The translations under genes and the position numbers were made by a program. This document shows positions 53,806-63,800 of a DNA stretch of 64,000 bases, piece after piece. Source of the DNA: Dyadobacter sp. CECT 9275 (GTDB lineage Bacteria > Bacteroidota > Bacteroidia > Cytophagales > Spirosomataceae); assembly GCF_907164905.1 (NCBI RefSeq), contig NZ_CAJRAF010000002.1:682001-746000 (forward strand). Direction: 5' to 3'. Position 1 is the first letter of the stretch. Every line of letters starts with the position of its first letter. Below the pieces are notes generated by a model that saw nothing but the letters and a program-made list of their open reading frames with translations, had not been told where the DNA came from and ran no database searches.

Positions 53806-56034
53806 ATGAAATACCTATTTATAATACTTACGACCTGTCTGCTGCATGGCTGTTCTTCCGGGAACAAACTGGTTTCGGAAGGCACGGGCGTGTACAAAAT
53901 CTTTGTTTCAGAAAAAGCTTCAAAACCGGAAACATACGCAGCCCAGGAATTACAAAAGTATATTCAGCAAATCAGCGGCGCCGTATTGCCCATTGTTCAC
54001 GAGGCGAAGCCGGCCGACAAACTGATCTGTGTCGGCTTCGAGGGAGCACCTGAATCCCTTTTGAAAGACCTTAAAATCAAGGAATTTGGGAAAGAGGAAT
54101 ACATCATCCGGTCCGACGGAGATCAGCTCCTTATCGCCGGAGGAGGTGCGCGAGGTACGTTATATGGGGTGATCGGTTACCTGTCCGACTACCTGGGCTG
54201 CCGCTGGTATACCCGGGAAGTCACGAAAATACCGCAGCAGAAAACGATTTCCCTGGACAAAATCGAGGATCGCCAAAAGCCCGTTATGGAGGCTCGCCAG
54301 ATGTCCTACCGCGAAGCCTACGACGTGCAATGGGCACTGCATAACCGCTTCAATCACAGTCAGATACCTGATTCGCTGGGGTCAGGCAATATTGCCTATC
54401 CGTTTGTACATACGTTTTATGCATTGGTATCTCCTCAGAAGTACGGCAAAACGCACCCTGAGTATTTTTCCGAAGTGGATGGCAAACGTTTAATCAAAGA
54501 AACCAACATGGGCGGGCAGCTGTGCCTGACCAACCCTGAGGTAGTAAAAATTGCAACGGCTACGGTTTTTGAATGGATCAAAACGCATCCGGAGGCCAGT
54601 GTTTACACAGTAGACCAGAATGATGGTGAAGGGTACTGTACCTGTAAGAATTGTAAGGAACTCGACGACCGTGAAGGGAGCCATTCGGGAACACTCATTC
54701 AGTTTGTAAACCAGATCGCCGACTCCGTGGCCCAAGTATATCCGGAAGTAACTTTGCAGACCCTTGCCTATGCCTACACAGAAATCCCACCGAAAACATT
54801 AAAACCGGCCGATAATGTTACCATCCGTTTATGCCACTACGATTACTGTTCGGCGCACAAACTGGGGGCCTGTGACGACCACAAACGTTATATTGAACGG
54901 CTGGATCAATGGAGCAAAATAGCCAAAAGGATTACCATCTGGGATTACTATACCAATTTTGAGCGGTATCTGTTGCCTTTCCCCAACTTCGAAACCATCA
55001 AACATGATCCTAAATTCTATGCCGATCGCAAGGCAATCGGCTTATTTCCCGAAGGCAACAACGTGGACAGCGATGGCGGCGGTGAATTCTCCGAATTACG
55101 CGCCTGGGTATTTTCTCAAATGCTCTGGAATCCCGAAAGAGACGGGCAAAAACTGATCGACGAGTTTGTTGAAAATGTCTTTGGAGAAGCCTCTCCCTTC
55201 ATCAGTCAGTACATCAAATTACTGCATGATCAGGTAAAGCCCGACAGCGTATATTTCAGCATCTGGGAAGACCCGGAAGATGTGAATTACCTGAGTTCAA
55301 AAACGATCCGAACTGCTGACAGCCTCTTCACGCTCGCCAAAAACGCTGCTAAAAATGATACCGCACTTTATAACCGGGTTGAACTAGCCTATCTGCCTGT
55401 TTTGTACACTCAGTTATATTTCTATTCCATCGGCGGGTCGGCATATCTTGCCCGGGATCAGGTTCCTTCTGCTTTGGCAACTTTTGAAAAAATCATTCAA
55501 AGAAAACGTATCACCAGCCTGGGCGTAGTAGCGCTGCCGCCAGGCAACCTCCAGAACTTCATAAGGTCTGTCAAGTCCAAAGATCAGTATTTGTCCGACT
55601 GGTGGGTAATCGGCCCATTTGATAATGAAGGCAGAAAAGGTTTTTCCAGAGTATATCCGCCTGAACAGCAATTTGATACCACGAAGGCTTATCCGGGGAA
55701 AGGGGCTGATGTGAAATGGAGAAAATATGAAAACACGGAGTCAGGATTTATTGATTTTGCCCGGTTATTTAAGCCCAATCAGGATGTGGTAGCCTATGCC
55801 TACCGCACCATTACGCTCCCCGAAGCAAAAACTGTGAAATTGGGTATCGGAAGTAATGACGGCGTCAGAGTATGGATCAACAATCGGCTGGTACTGGATC
55901 GGCTGGTTTCACGGCCGGCCACACCGAACGAAGATAAGATCAGTATCCCAATGAAAAAAGGAGAAAATACGATTCTTGTCAAAGTGGATCAGCTGGGTAA
56001 AAAATGGGGATTTTATTTTGCGGAACTCAACTGA
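53806..56034 (+). CDS. DUF4838-family lipoprotein (paralogue 2)
   Basis: A 742-residue paralogue (lipobox LLHGC) with the same order of domains: GH67-like N-terminus (AAQELQKYIQQISGAVLPI), DUF4838 core with C278TCKNC283 and LCHYDYCSAHKLGACDDH, and a terminal beta-sandwich (WWVIGPFDNEGRKGF, GIGSNDGVRVWINNR, WGFYFAELN). It is most similar to paralogue 1, for example both have FPFVHTF-type and QNDxGGYCTCKNCKEL-type segments. It lies 53 bp after paralogue 1. Confidence 0.8.
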   Translation: MKYLFIILTTCLLHGCSSGNKLVSEGTGVYKIFVSEKASKPETYAAQELQKYIQQISGAVLPIVHEAKPADKLICVGFEGAPESLLKDLKIKEFGKEEYIIRSDGDQLLIAGGGARGTLYGVIGYLSDYLGCRWYTREVTKIPQQKTISLDKIEDRQKPVMEARQMSYREAYDVQWALHNRFNHSQIPDSLGSGNIAYPFVHTFYALVSPQKYGKTHPEYFSEVDGKRLIKETNMGGQLCLTNPEVVKIATATVFEWIKTHPEASVYTVDQNDGEGYCTCKNCKELDDREGSHSGTLIQFVNQIADSVAQVYPEVTLQTLAYAYTEIPPKTLKPADNVTIRLCHYDYCSAHKLGACDDHKRYIERLDQWSKIAKRITIWDYYTNFERYLLPFPNFETIKHDPKFYADRKAIGLFPEGNNVDSDGGGEFSELRAWVFSQMLWNPERDGQKLIDEFVENVFGEASPFISQYIKLLHDQVKPDSVYFSIWEDPEDVNYLSSKTIRTADSLFTLAKNAAKNDTALYNRVELAYLPVLYTQLYFYSIGGSAYLARDQVPSALATFEKIIQRKRITSLGVVALPPGNLQNFIRSVKSKDQYLSDWWVIGPFDNEGRKGFSRVYPPEQQFDTTKAYPGKGADVKWRKYENTESGFIDFARLFKPNQDVVAYAYRTITLPEAKTVKLGIGSNDGVRVWINNRLVLDRLVSRPATPNEDKISIPMKKGENTILVKVDQLGKKWGFYFAELN

Positions 56035-56091
56035 ACAACACTTGAACAATTTGACTCAAACCTTAAACCAAAGCTGTTTAACCTTTTTTAA

Positions 56092-58329
56092 ATGAAATAT
56101 TTACTGTTAATATTCAGCCTGTTTTCAGGCTTCCTCTTCTCTGGCTGTTCCTCAGGGAGTAAGTTAATTTCCGACGGAAAAAGTGATTATAAAATCTTTG
56201 TTTCGGACAGTGCTTCCAAACCGGAACACCTTGCAGCGGCAGAACTCCAGAAATATCTTGAAAAAGTAAGCGGCTATAAAATGGAGATCGTTCATGAAGC
56301 CAAACCGGAAGCTCGGTTAATCTATGTCGGTTTTAAAAATGCTCCCGAAAAACTACTGAAAGATATCAACCCCGGCGGGTTTGTCAACGAGGAATACCTC
56401 ATCCGTTCGGACGGAGATCAGCTCCTGATCGCCGGAGGCGGTACCAGAGGTACTTTATACGGCGTGATCGGTTACCTGTCTGACTACCTGAACTGCCGCT
56501 GGTATACCCGGGAAGTAATTAAAATACCAGAGCAGAAGACGATTTCACTGGGTAAAATCGAGGACCGCCAGAAACCCACTTTTGTTTATCGTGAAGCCTG
56601 GTACCATGAGGCATACGATCCTGCATGGGCCATGCACAACCGGCTGAACCCCAGCATCAAACCACTACCTGACTCACTGGGTGGAAGTTATATTACCCAC
56701 CCCTTTGCCCATACAGCCATGCAGCTGGTTCCTTCGGAGAAGTACTTCGCGACACATCCCGAATACTTTGCGGAAGTAAAAGGAAAACGTCTGCCAGGAA
56801 AACATATTCAGCTTTGCCTTACCAATGCCGAAGTACTTAAAATTGCTACGGCCCAGGTTTTCACCTGGATCAGGGAACACCCTGAGGTAAATGTGTTTTC
56901 GGTTGATCAGAGTGACGGAGAAGGCAATTGCGAATGTACAAACTGCAAAGCCATTGATGACCGCGAAGGGAGCCCGTCTGGTTCATTGCTGACTTTTGTG
57001 AACCAGATTGCCGATACCGTCGGGAAAGTGTATCCTGCTATCAAGATACAGACCTTTGCCTACGCTTACACGGAAGTTCCGCCCAAAACCATCCGCCCGC
57101 GTGATAATGTGACCATCCGCTTATGCCATTATAACTACTGCTCGGCGCATCCGATGGAAGGATGTGAAAATCACAAGCCATTCAGGGATCGGTTTAACGA
57201 ATGGAAGAAAATTTCCAAACGTATTTCTATCTGGGATTACTACACTGATTTCTCTCAGTACCTGATGCCCTTTCCCAATTTTGAAAGTTTCAAGAATGAC
57301 ATCAAATGGTATGCCGACCGCGGCGTAGAAGGTATGTTCGCACAAGGCAACAATGTTCCCGAAAATGGCGGCGGAGAGTTTTCGGAGCTCCGTGCCTGGG
57401 TGATTTCGCAACTCTTATGGAATGCCGACCGCGACGCCACGGCGCTGGTGGATGAATTCGTCTCTAACGTATACGGCAAGGCAGCACCTCACATTAGTGA
57501 TTACATCAAACTCCTGCATGAGCAGGTAAAACCGGATAGCCTGCATTTCAGTATCTGGTCACAACCTACGGAAGTCCACTATCTGGGATTGAAAACGATC
57601 CAGAAAGCTGACAGCCTGTTTGGCCTTGCACTAAAAGAATCAGAAGGAGATACCAGCCTCACCCGCCGGGTGGAACTGGCTTACCTGCCGGTGTTATATA
57701 CCCAGCTTTATTTCTATTCCATTGGCGGAACGGCCTACCTGAGCAAAGAAGCTATGCCTGCGGCATTTGAACGCTTTAATAAAATCATAGACCGCCACCG
57801 CATCACGGCCGTCGGGGATATGCCTGAAACTTATGGTAACCTGGGCAAATTCATAGAAAAAGTGAAAGGTGCGGATACCTTCTATACCGACTGGTGGATC
57901 ATAGGCCCATTTGATAACGCAAATGGGAAAGGGTTGTCTACCGTTTTTGGTCCTGAACAAAAGTTTGACGCCCAGGCGTCCTATACCGGAACCGCGGGCA
58001 GCCGTGTTAAATGGCAAAAGACAGAAGATGCCACTTCCGGTTATATTGACTTTGGCAAGATGTTTACCCGAAATGAAGATGTAGTTGCCTATGCCTACCG
58101 TACCTTGACTTTACCGGAGGCTAAAACCATGAAATTTGGTGTGGGAAGTAATGATGGCGTACGGGTCTGGATCAACGGAAAGCAGGTTTTGGACCGTCCC
58201 GTTTCACGAAAGGCGGAACCCAATCAGGATTTGATTTCGGTACCGATGGACAAAGGAGAAAATACGATCCTCGTGAAGGTAGACCAGCTTAAAAGAGCCT
58301 GGGGATTTTACTTCACCGAAATAAAGTAA
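56092..58329 (+). CDS. DUF4838-family lipoprotein (paralogue 3)
   Basis: A 745-residue paralogue (lipobox FLFSGC). It keeps GH67-like AAAELQKYLEKVSGYKMEI, the cysteine sites GNCECTNCKAIDDREGS and LCHYNYCSAHPMEGCENH, and the end domain (WWIIGPFDNANGKGL, GVGSNDGVRVWINGK). Residues differ at likely substrate-facing positions: the phrase HYDYC becomes HYNYC and CTCKNCKEL becomes CECTNCKAI. It is the last gene before the terminator at 58548. Confidence 0.8.
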   Translation: MKYLLLIFSLFSGFLFSGCSSGSKLISDGKSDYKIFVSDSASKPEHLAAAELQKYLEKVSGYKMEIVHEAKPEARLIYVGFKNAPEKLLKDINPGGFVNEEYLIRSDGDQLLIAGGGTRGTLYGVIGYLSDYLNCRWYTREVIKIPEQKTISLGKIEDRQKPTFVYREAWYHEAYDPAWAMHNRLNPSIKPLPDSLGGSYITHPFAHTAMQLVPSEKYFATHPEYFAEVKGKRLPGKHIQLCLTNAEVLKIATAQVFTWIREHPEVNVFSVDQSDGEGNCECTNCKAIDDREGSPSGSLLTFVNQIADTVGKVYPAIKIQTFAYAYTEVPPKTIRPRDNVTIRLCHYNYCSAHPMEGCENHKPFRDRFNEWKKISKRISIWDYYTDFSQYLMPFPNFESFKNDIKWYADRGVEGMFAQGNNVPENGGGEFSELRAWVISQLLWNADRDATALVDEFVSNVYGKAAPHISDYIKLLHEQVKPDSLHFSIWSQPTEVHYLGLKTIQKADSLFGLALKESEGDTSLTRRVELAYLPVLYTQLYFYSIGGTAYLSKEAMPAAFERFNKIIDRHRITAVGDMPETYGNLGKFIEKVKGADTFYTDWWIIGPFDNANGKGLSTVFGPEQKFDAQASYTGTAGSRVKWQKTEDATSGYIDFGKMFTRNEDVVAYAYRTLTLPEAKTMKFGVGSNDGVRVWINGKQVLDRPVSRKAEPNQDLISVPMDKGENTILVKVDQLKRAWGFYFTEIK

Positions 58330-58818
58330 ACGAAGGGGTACTGTCCGGGCAGTCAGGTCGATCGTCTCCTCACTTCCCGGAAAACCCTTACTAACCACGC
58401 TCTTCCGCAGGAGTGAAACCCGGAATCAAATTATAACTATTCCAGGAGTCAGCATCCGACGCCAGACAGCAGCGGAAACCTGGTAGCCTGGCCCTAGGAT
58501 TTCGGAAAGAGGCCGCATTTCTGTTTATCATCCCGTTGAAAAATAATAAACCCCGGATCCAGCCGTATGCGGCACATTCCGGGGTTTTTGTTTTCCATTT
58601 TCAAGAACTTGGAACAAAACCGATTTTTTGTAATTACTTCCATAGCCAATTCAGATTTTTCGGAGTAATTAGGAGAGGTAAAACACTATAAAACAGAGAT
58701 ATATAATTATACCGGCAAAAAATAGAAGCCATAAGACTATAAGCCTCAACTCCTTCAATCAAAAAAGAAGACAAACACCCTGGGTGTAGCCAGAAAAGCA
58801 TAAGTACATAAAGTGGAT
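58330..58818. other. 489-bp gene-free stretch between the two sigma/SusC units
   Basis: No gene. It contains the terminator at 58548-58590 and AT-rich sequence up to the sigma-factor start; the promoter of the second unit should lie at 58600-58810 but no consensus match was found. Confidence 0.5.
58548..58590 (+). terminator. Terminator closing the enzyme operon
   Basis: aaaccccgga (58548-58557) pairs with tccggggttt (58578-58587), followed by a T run to 58589. The loop contains its own small hairpin gccg-tatg-cggc (58562-58573). This is the end of the DUF4838 operon. Confidence 0.8.
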
Positions 58819-59430
58819 ATGACTGAGCCAAAACACTTTGCAGACCGGGAGGAGGAACACCACCTGTGGAAGGAACTTACTGAAGGTAACGAAGCTGCTT
58901 TGGCAGCATTAATGCGCAGTCATTACAAACCATTATTAAACTACGGATATAAATTTATAAAGGATGAAGAATTCATAAAAGACTGTATACAAGACACTTT
59001 TATCGAAATCTGGAACAAAAGAAAGCAGCTCTCGGAACCTGACAGCGTACGGGCTTACCTTTTCATTTGTCTGCGCCGTAAAGTTTTCAGGAACGGGAGT
59101 AAGCTCAAACTCTTCCGGCAGCATGACACCACTTTTTTAGATGAAACGGACCTTTCCGTTGAATTTTCTCCGGAATGGTGGATGATCAAAGAAGAGAGTA
59201 TGGCAGAACGCACGCGTGACATGGCCAACATGCTCAATGCACTTCCCCGCCGCCAGCGCGAAGTGGTATACCTTAAATATTACCAGGAGCTGACGCGGGA
59301 AGAAATCGCCGGACTCATGGCGATTGCCCCCCAGACAGTCTCCAATTTACTTCAGATGGCCTTCGATTACCTGCGCAGAAACGGCAGGACCACCTTCATC
59401 AGCCTGTTATTTTCTGTTTTGATGAACTGA
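58819..59430 (+). CDS. ECF-type RNA polymerase sigma factor (second unit)
   Basis: About 203 residues from the ATG at 58819 (a GTG at 58813 adds two). Region 2 is ALMRSHYKPLLNYGYKFIKD with IKDCIQDTFIEIWNKR, and region 4 is LPRRQREVVYLKYYQELTRE with IAGLMAIAPQTVSNLLQMAF. It is co-directional with the FecR and SusC genes that follow, in contrast to the first unit, where the sigma gene is divergent. Confidence 0.9.
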   Translation: MTEPKHFADREEEHHLWKELTEGNEAALAALMRSHYKPLLNYGYKFIKDEEFIKDCIQDTFIEIWNKRKQLSEPDSVRAYLFICLRRKVFRNGSKLKLFRQHDTTFLDETDLSVEFSPEWWMIKEESMAERTRDMANMLNALPRRQREVVYLKYYQELTREEIAGLMAIAPQTVSNLLQMAFDYLRRNGRTTFISLLFSVLMN

Positions 59431-59527
59431 AATACAGTACGTTAAAAAAATATCAGAATATTTTACGGATTTTATGGTATCTGCATCTCTCCAGATGCAT
59501 CTCTGAATTGTAAGCCTGTTTTACGTC

Positions 59528-60649
59528 ATGAAAAATTACGCCGATTTTTCTTCCGAAGATTTTCTGACCGATCCCCTGTTCCGTGCCTGGGTACTGGACC
59601 AGCACGAGGAGGCTAAGTTATTCTGGGAGCAATGGCTGCTGCATCACGAAGATAAATCGCTGATCGTAGCCAACGCCGCTGCCATGCTGCTTGCACTGAG
59701 GGAAAAAGTGACGCTACCCACCAATGCAGAAATTGAAAACCAGGTGGAATCCACATTAAGGCTGATAAAGCAAGATAAAGGATCGCTGAAAGGGAACATT
59801 AACTGGCTCAGGATCGGGGCAAGCATGGCAGCCATCCTGTGCCTCACCATGGGCATCCGCTGGTTTTTCCAGCCAGGCTTCCTGCCGGGCTTCCAGCTGG
59901 GCTCTGTACAGCAGGTTCAGGAATACAAAAGCGAAATATATGCCTTTCACGAAAATGATATTATCAGGCACAACGAAGGCAACCAGCCTGAAACCATTCG
60001 GTTAAGTGATGAGAGTACTGTGGTTTTATATCCTGAAAGTGAACTGCGGTATCCCTCTGAATTCGGCAAAGGAAGCCGGGCTGTGCATTTAAAAGGGCAA
60101 GGTTTTTTTGAAGTTACCAAAGATCCCGACCGCCCTTTCATTGTCTTCGCCAACGACCTCATTACCAAAGTATTGGGCACCAGCTTTACGGTTACCGCTT
60201 ATGAAAATGAAAGCCAGACGAGGGTATCTGTTAAAACCGGGCGTGTATCTGTTTTTTCGAGCAAGGACCAGGCTGGAGTTAAGAAACTGAACTCGAAGGA
60301 GATGGTCGGGGTCATCCTTACGCCGAACCAAGAAGTTATTTACGGCAAAGAGGAGCCGCAGCTCAGAAAACGCATTGTGGAAGATCCTCAGATCATAGCA
60401 CCCGTTCCGCCACAGCTTACCTTCGACGAAACACCGGTAACAGAAGTATTTGCGATGCTGGAAAAAGCGTATGGGATCGAAATTGTGTATGACGAAAAAG
60501 TGCTTGCCAACTGCTTTTTAACGGCCAACCTTACCGACGTGACTTTGTACCAGGGGCTTGACCTGGTTTCCAGGATTATTTCTGCCCGTTATGAAATGAT
60601 GGACGGGAAAGTAATAATCTACAGCAAAGGATGCAGGGGCATCCAGTAA
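59528..60649 (+). CDS. FecR-family anti-sigma factor (second unit)
   Basis: A 373-residue protein with one membrane helix (IGASMAAILCLTMGIRWFF, about 97-115), a periplasmic FecR domain (IRLSDESTVVLYPESELRYP, AVHLKGQGFFEVTKDPDRPF, ITKVLGTSFTVTAY) and a C-terminal DUF4974 (LTFDETPVTEVFAMLEKAYG). It pairs with the sigma gene 97 bp upstream and with the SusC downstream. It is longer than the anti-sigma factor of the first unit by 40 residues, mostly in the FecR-to-DUF4974 linker. Confidence 0.9.
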   Translation: MKNYADFSSEDFLTDPLFRAWVLDQHEEAKLFWEQWLLHHEDKSLIVANAAAMLLALREKVTLPTNAEIENQVESTLRLIKQDKGSLKGNINWLRIGASMAAILCLTMGIRWFFQPGFLPGFQLGSVQQVQEYKSEIYAFHENDIIRHNEGNQPETIRLSDESTVVLYPESELRYPSEFGKGSRAVHLKGQGFFEVTKDPDRPFIVFANDLITKVLGTSFTVTAYENESQTRVSVKTGRVSVFSSKDQAGVKKLNSKEMVGVILTPNQEVIYGKEEPQLRKRIVEDPQIIAPVPPQLTFDETPVTEVFAMLEKAYGIEIVYDEKVLANCFLTANLTDVTLYQGLDLVSRIISARYEMMDGKVIIYSKGCRGIQ

Positions 60650-60740
60650 AATCTTAAAAATAAAATATACCTAAACCCTTTAATCTTTTCACTTCCTAAA
60701 CCCTTATTAATTTATGATTTAATCCTACCCAAAAACAAAA

Positions 60741-60830
60741 AGCTAATGATGGTTGCGACATCATTAGCTTTCTACCTCACATTTCGTTGGTTGTCCGAAC
60801 GCTCCTTTTCAGGAGCGGTGTGGGGTTTTT
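60741..60830 (+). terminator. Two tandem hairpins in the leader of the second susC
   Basis: Hairpin 1 is a perfect 11-bp stem agctaatgatg (60741-60751) with its complement at 60759-60769, loop of seven, flanked by A-rich sequence on the left and a short T run on the right. Hairpin 2 is cgctcct (60800-60806) with aggagcg (60811-60817), loop tttc, and is followed by ggggtttttt at 60822-60831. They may separate fecR from susC or work as an attenuator of susC. Confidence 0.55.
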
Positions 60831-60869
60831 TGTCCAATTTTTTTGATCGAACAAAAAACATTTAAACGT

Positions 60870-63800
60870 ATGAAAAAAAATTTATGCTTCAAAGCGATTT
60901 TCCGGACCACCATGAAAATAACAGCATTGCAGATTTGTGTCGCTATTATCTTTTCCGGTCTTGCGCTCGCCAATGACAAACTGGCCGCACAGAATATTCT
61001 TGAAAGAAAAGTAAGCGTAAAAATGGATGACAGGCCCCTAAAAAAGGTGCTGTCCGCAATCGGGCATAGTACCGGCGTGAATTTTATGTATAATCCGCTG
61101 GAAATTAAATCATCGGCCCTTGTGAGTGTGAATGCCTCCAATGAGCAGCTGGAAAATGTATTAAGCAAACTATTAACCCCGCTCCATGTTACGTATGAGG
61201 TTTCGGGCAGGCAGATACTTCTTTTCAAAATGCCTGAAAAAGAGGGAAACGAAAACCGCAACACAGAAACAGACCCGCAAGGGCCCATTGACCGCAAAGT
61301 TTCGGGAAACGTAAAGGACCGGGCATCGGGTGAAGCGCTTCCCGGCGTTAGCATTCTTTTGAAAGGATCAACACAGGGTACTGTAACCGATGCGAGCGGT
61401 AACTACAGCCTCACTTTGCCAGACGGAGACGGGGCACTTATTTTCTCCTATGTGGGCTACAAAGTGCAGGAAATAATGCTGGGTAACAAATCCGTGGTGG
61501 ATGTGACCATGGAGGCCGACGTCAAGGCACTGGGCGAAGTGGTGGTAACAGCCCTTGGTATTTCCAGAGAAAAAAGCTCACTGGGTTATGCCGTTGGCGA
61601 AATCAAGGGATCGGCCATCCAGAAAGTTCCGCAGGAAAACGTACTGAACGCCCTCACAGGCAAAGTGGTGGGTCTTAAAATCAGCAACAGCAACAGCGAC
61701 CTCAACGGAGAAACACAGGTGATTATCAGAGGGAAAAAGTCACTGGCAGGCGCAGATTCCCCGCTCATCGTAATCGACGGTGTGCCCGTTGGAGATGACG
61801 CCCGCGTTATTGCCGACCTGAATGCCAATAATGTCGAAAGCGTATCCGTCCTTAAAGGCCCGAGCGCTGCGGCATTGTACGGTTCGCGGGCAGGCAACGG
61901 TGTGCTGATCATCACGACAAAAAATGGTGATACAGGCAGAAAAGGGATTGGCGTAACCTTTAACTCCGGTTACACGGCCAGTATCCCCTATCACTATATC
62001 AAAACACAGAACCGCTTTACGTCTGGCAGAAACGGGGAATTTAACGAATCTGCCTTCACGCACTGGTATGGCCCTGAGGAAGGCACCAATGCCGTACAAT
62101 GGAATAGCAACGGGCAGTCGGTTCCGCTTAAATTTTATCCGAATAATCAGAAAAACTATTTCCGCACCGGAAACAGTTTCATTAACGATATCGGTGTCTC
62201 AGGTTCCAGCGGGAAAGGAAGTTTCCAGATGTCGCTTTCAGACATGAGAGGAACCGGTACCTACCCGGGCACCGAACTTAAGAAAAATGCCTTTGACTTT
62301 GCCGCCTCCTACAACGTAACGCCCAGATTCAAACTTTCGGCTAATGTCCACATCGTCAATTCGGGGTCTGACAATTATGCGCTGCAATCCCTGGATGACT
62401 ACCAGTATGAAGATATTTTCTTCGTTCCGCCTCATGTGAACGTAAACGACCTGAAGGATTACTGGGTGGACCCAAACGTACTACAGCGTCGCGTTACAGC
62501 CAGCACCGACAATCCATGGTATACCGCCTACGAAAGTACCGACCAGTTTAAAATGGTGCGTGTGTACGGCAATGCCAAATTTGACTGGAAACTGAGTGAA
62601 GCTTTCAGCCTGATGGGTAGGCTTGGGAACAGCAAAACCAACAATGAAGTACAGCAGCGCGAAGCATATTCAGACAAATGGTACCCGAAAGGATATTACC
62701 TGTCGACGGTGAACTACCGCGAAGAAACCAATACCGATTTCCTGCTTTCTTATAAAAAGGACATCAGGGATATCTCTGTAAATGCTTCAGTGGGTGCGAA
62801 CATCTTTTACCTGAGAGGATCGGCCAGCTCGATCGGCGGCCAGAATCTGCTGCTGCCTGGGTTGTATACCTCCAGTAATATTGACAGGGCCAATGTTTCC
62901 TACAGCAATAGTTTTTCGGAGAAAATGGTTTACAGCGCCTATGGAATTGCGTCGGTGGGTTACAAAAATTTTGTTTATCTGGATCTTACCGGACGAAATG
63001 ACTGGTCCAGTACGTTGCCTGCCAATAACCGTTCTTATTTTTATCCTTCGGCATCTCTTAGCCTGGTAGTGAATAACATGTTCGATTTGCCCAAGTCTGT
63101 CTCCATGCTGAAACTCCGGGGAGGATGGGCAGAAGTGGGCAAGGATACCGACCCTTACCGGCTCGGGCAAACGCTTGTAAAAGGTAACTGGGCCAATTAT
63201 GAAACCTATGCCAGAAACACTGTCATGCCCAATGTAAATCTGAAACCCGAAAACGCCGTTTCATCTGAATTTGGTTTTGATCTGGCGATGTTCAGGAAAA
63301 AGGCAGGTTTGAATGTTACCTATTACAAAGTTGCAAACAGAAACCAGATCCTGAACGTACCCATTGCAGACATCAGCGGATATACCTCCGCACAGGTAAA
63401 TGCCGGTGTGGTGGAAAACAAAGGGCTTGAAATTGAACTTTGGGCAAAACCGGTTCAGACGAAGGATTTCAGCTGGGACTTTAATATTAACTTCACCAAA
63501 GACCGTAGCAAGCTAAAAAAACTGACTGATGGTATCAATACCTATTCCTTCTGGAGCCAGACGGGTATTTATGCACAAACAAAAGTCGGCGAGAACATCG
63601 GGGATCTTTATGGCTATGATATCCTGCGTGTAACGGATGGGGAATACAAGGGATGGCCGCTACTGGACGCTAACGGAAGAAGCCAGCGAGGCACGCAGAT
63701 GCAGAAAATCGCAAACGTGATCAGCGATTTCTTTGTAGGATTCCAGACTTCGGTTACTTACAAAAATTTCACTCTATCGGCCAACCTGGACTGGCGGCAA

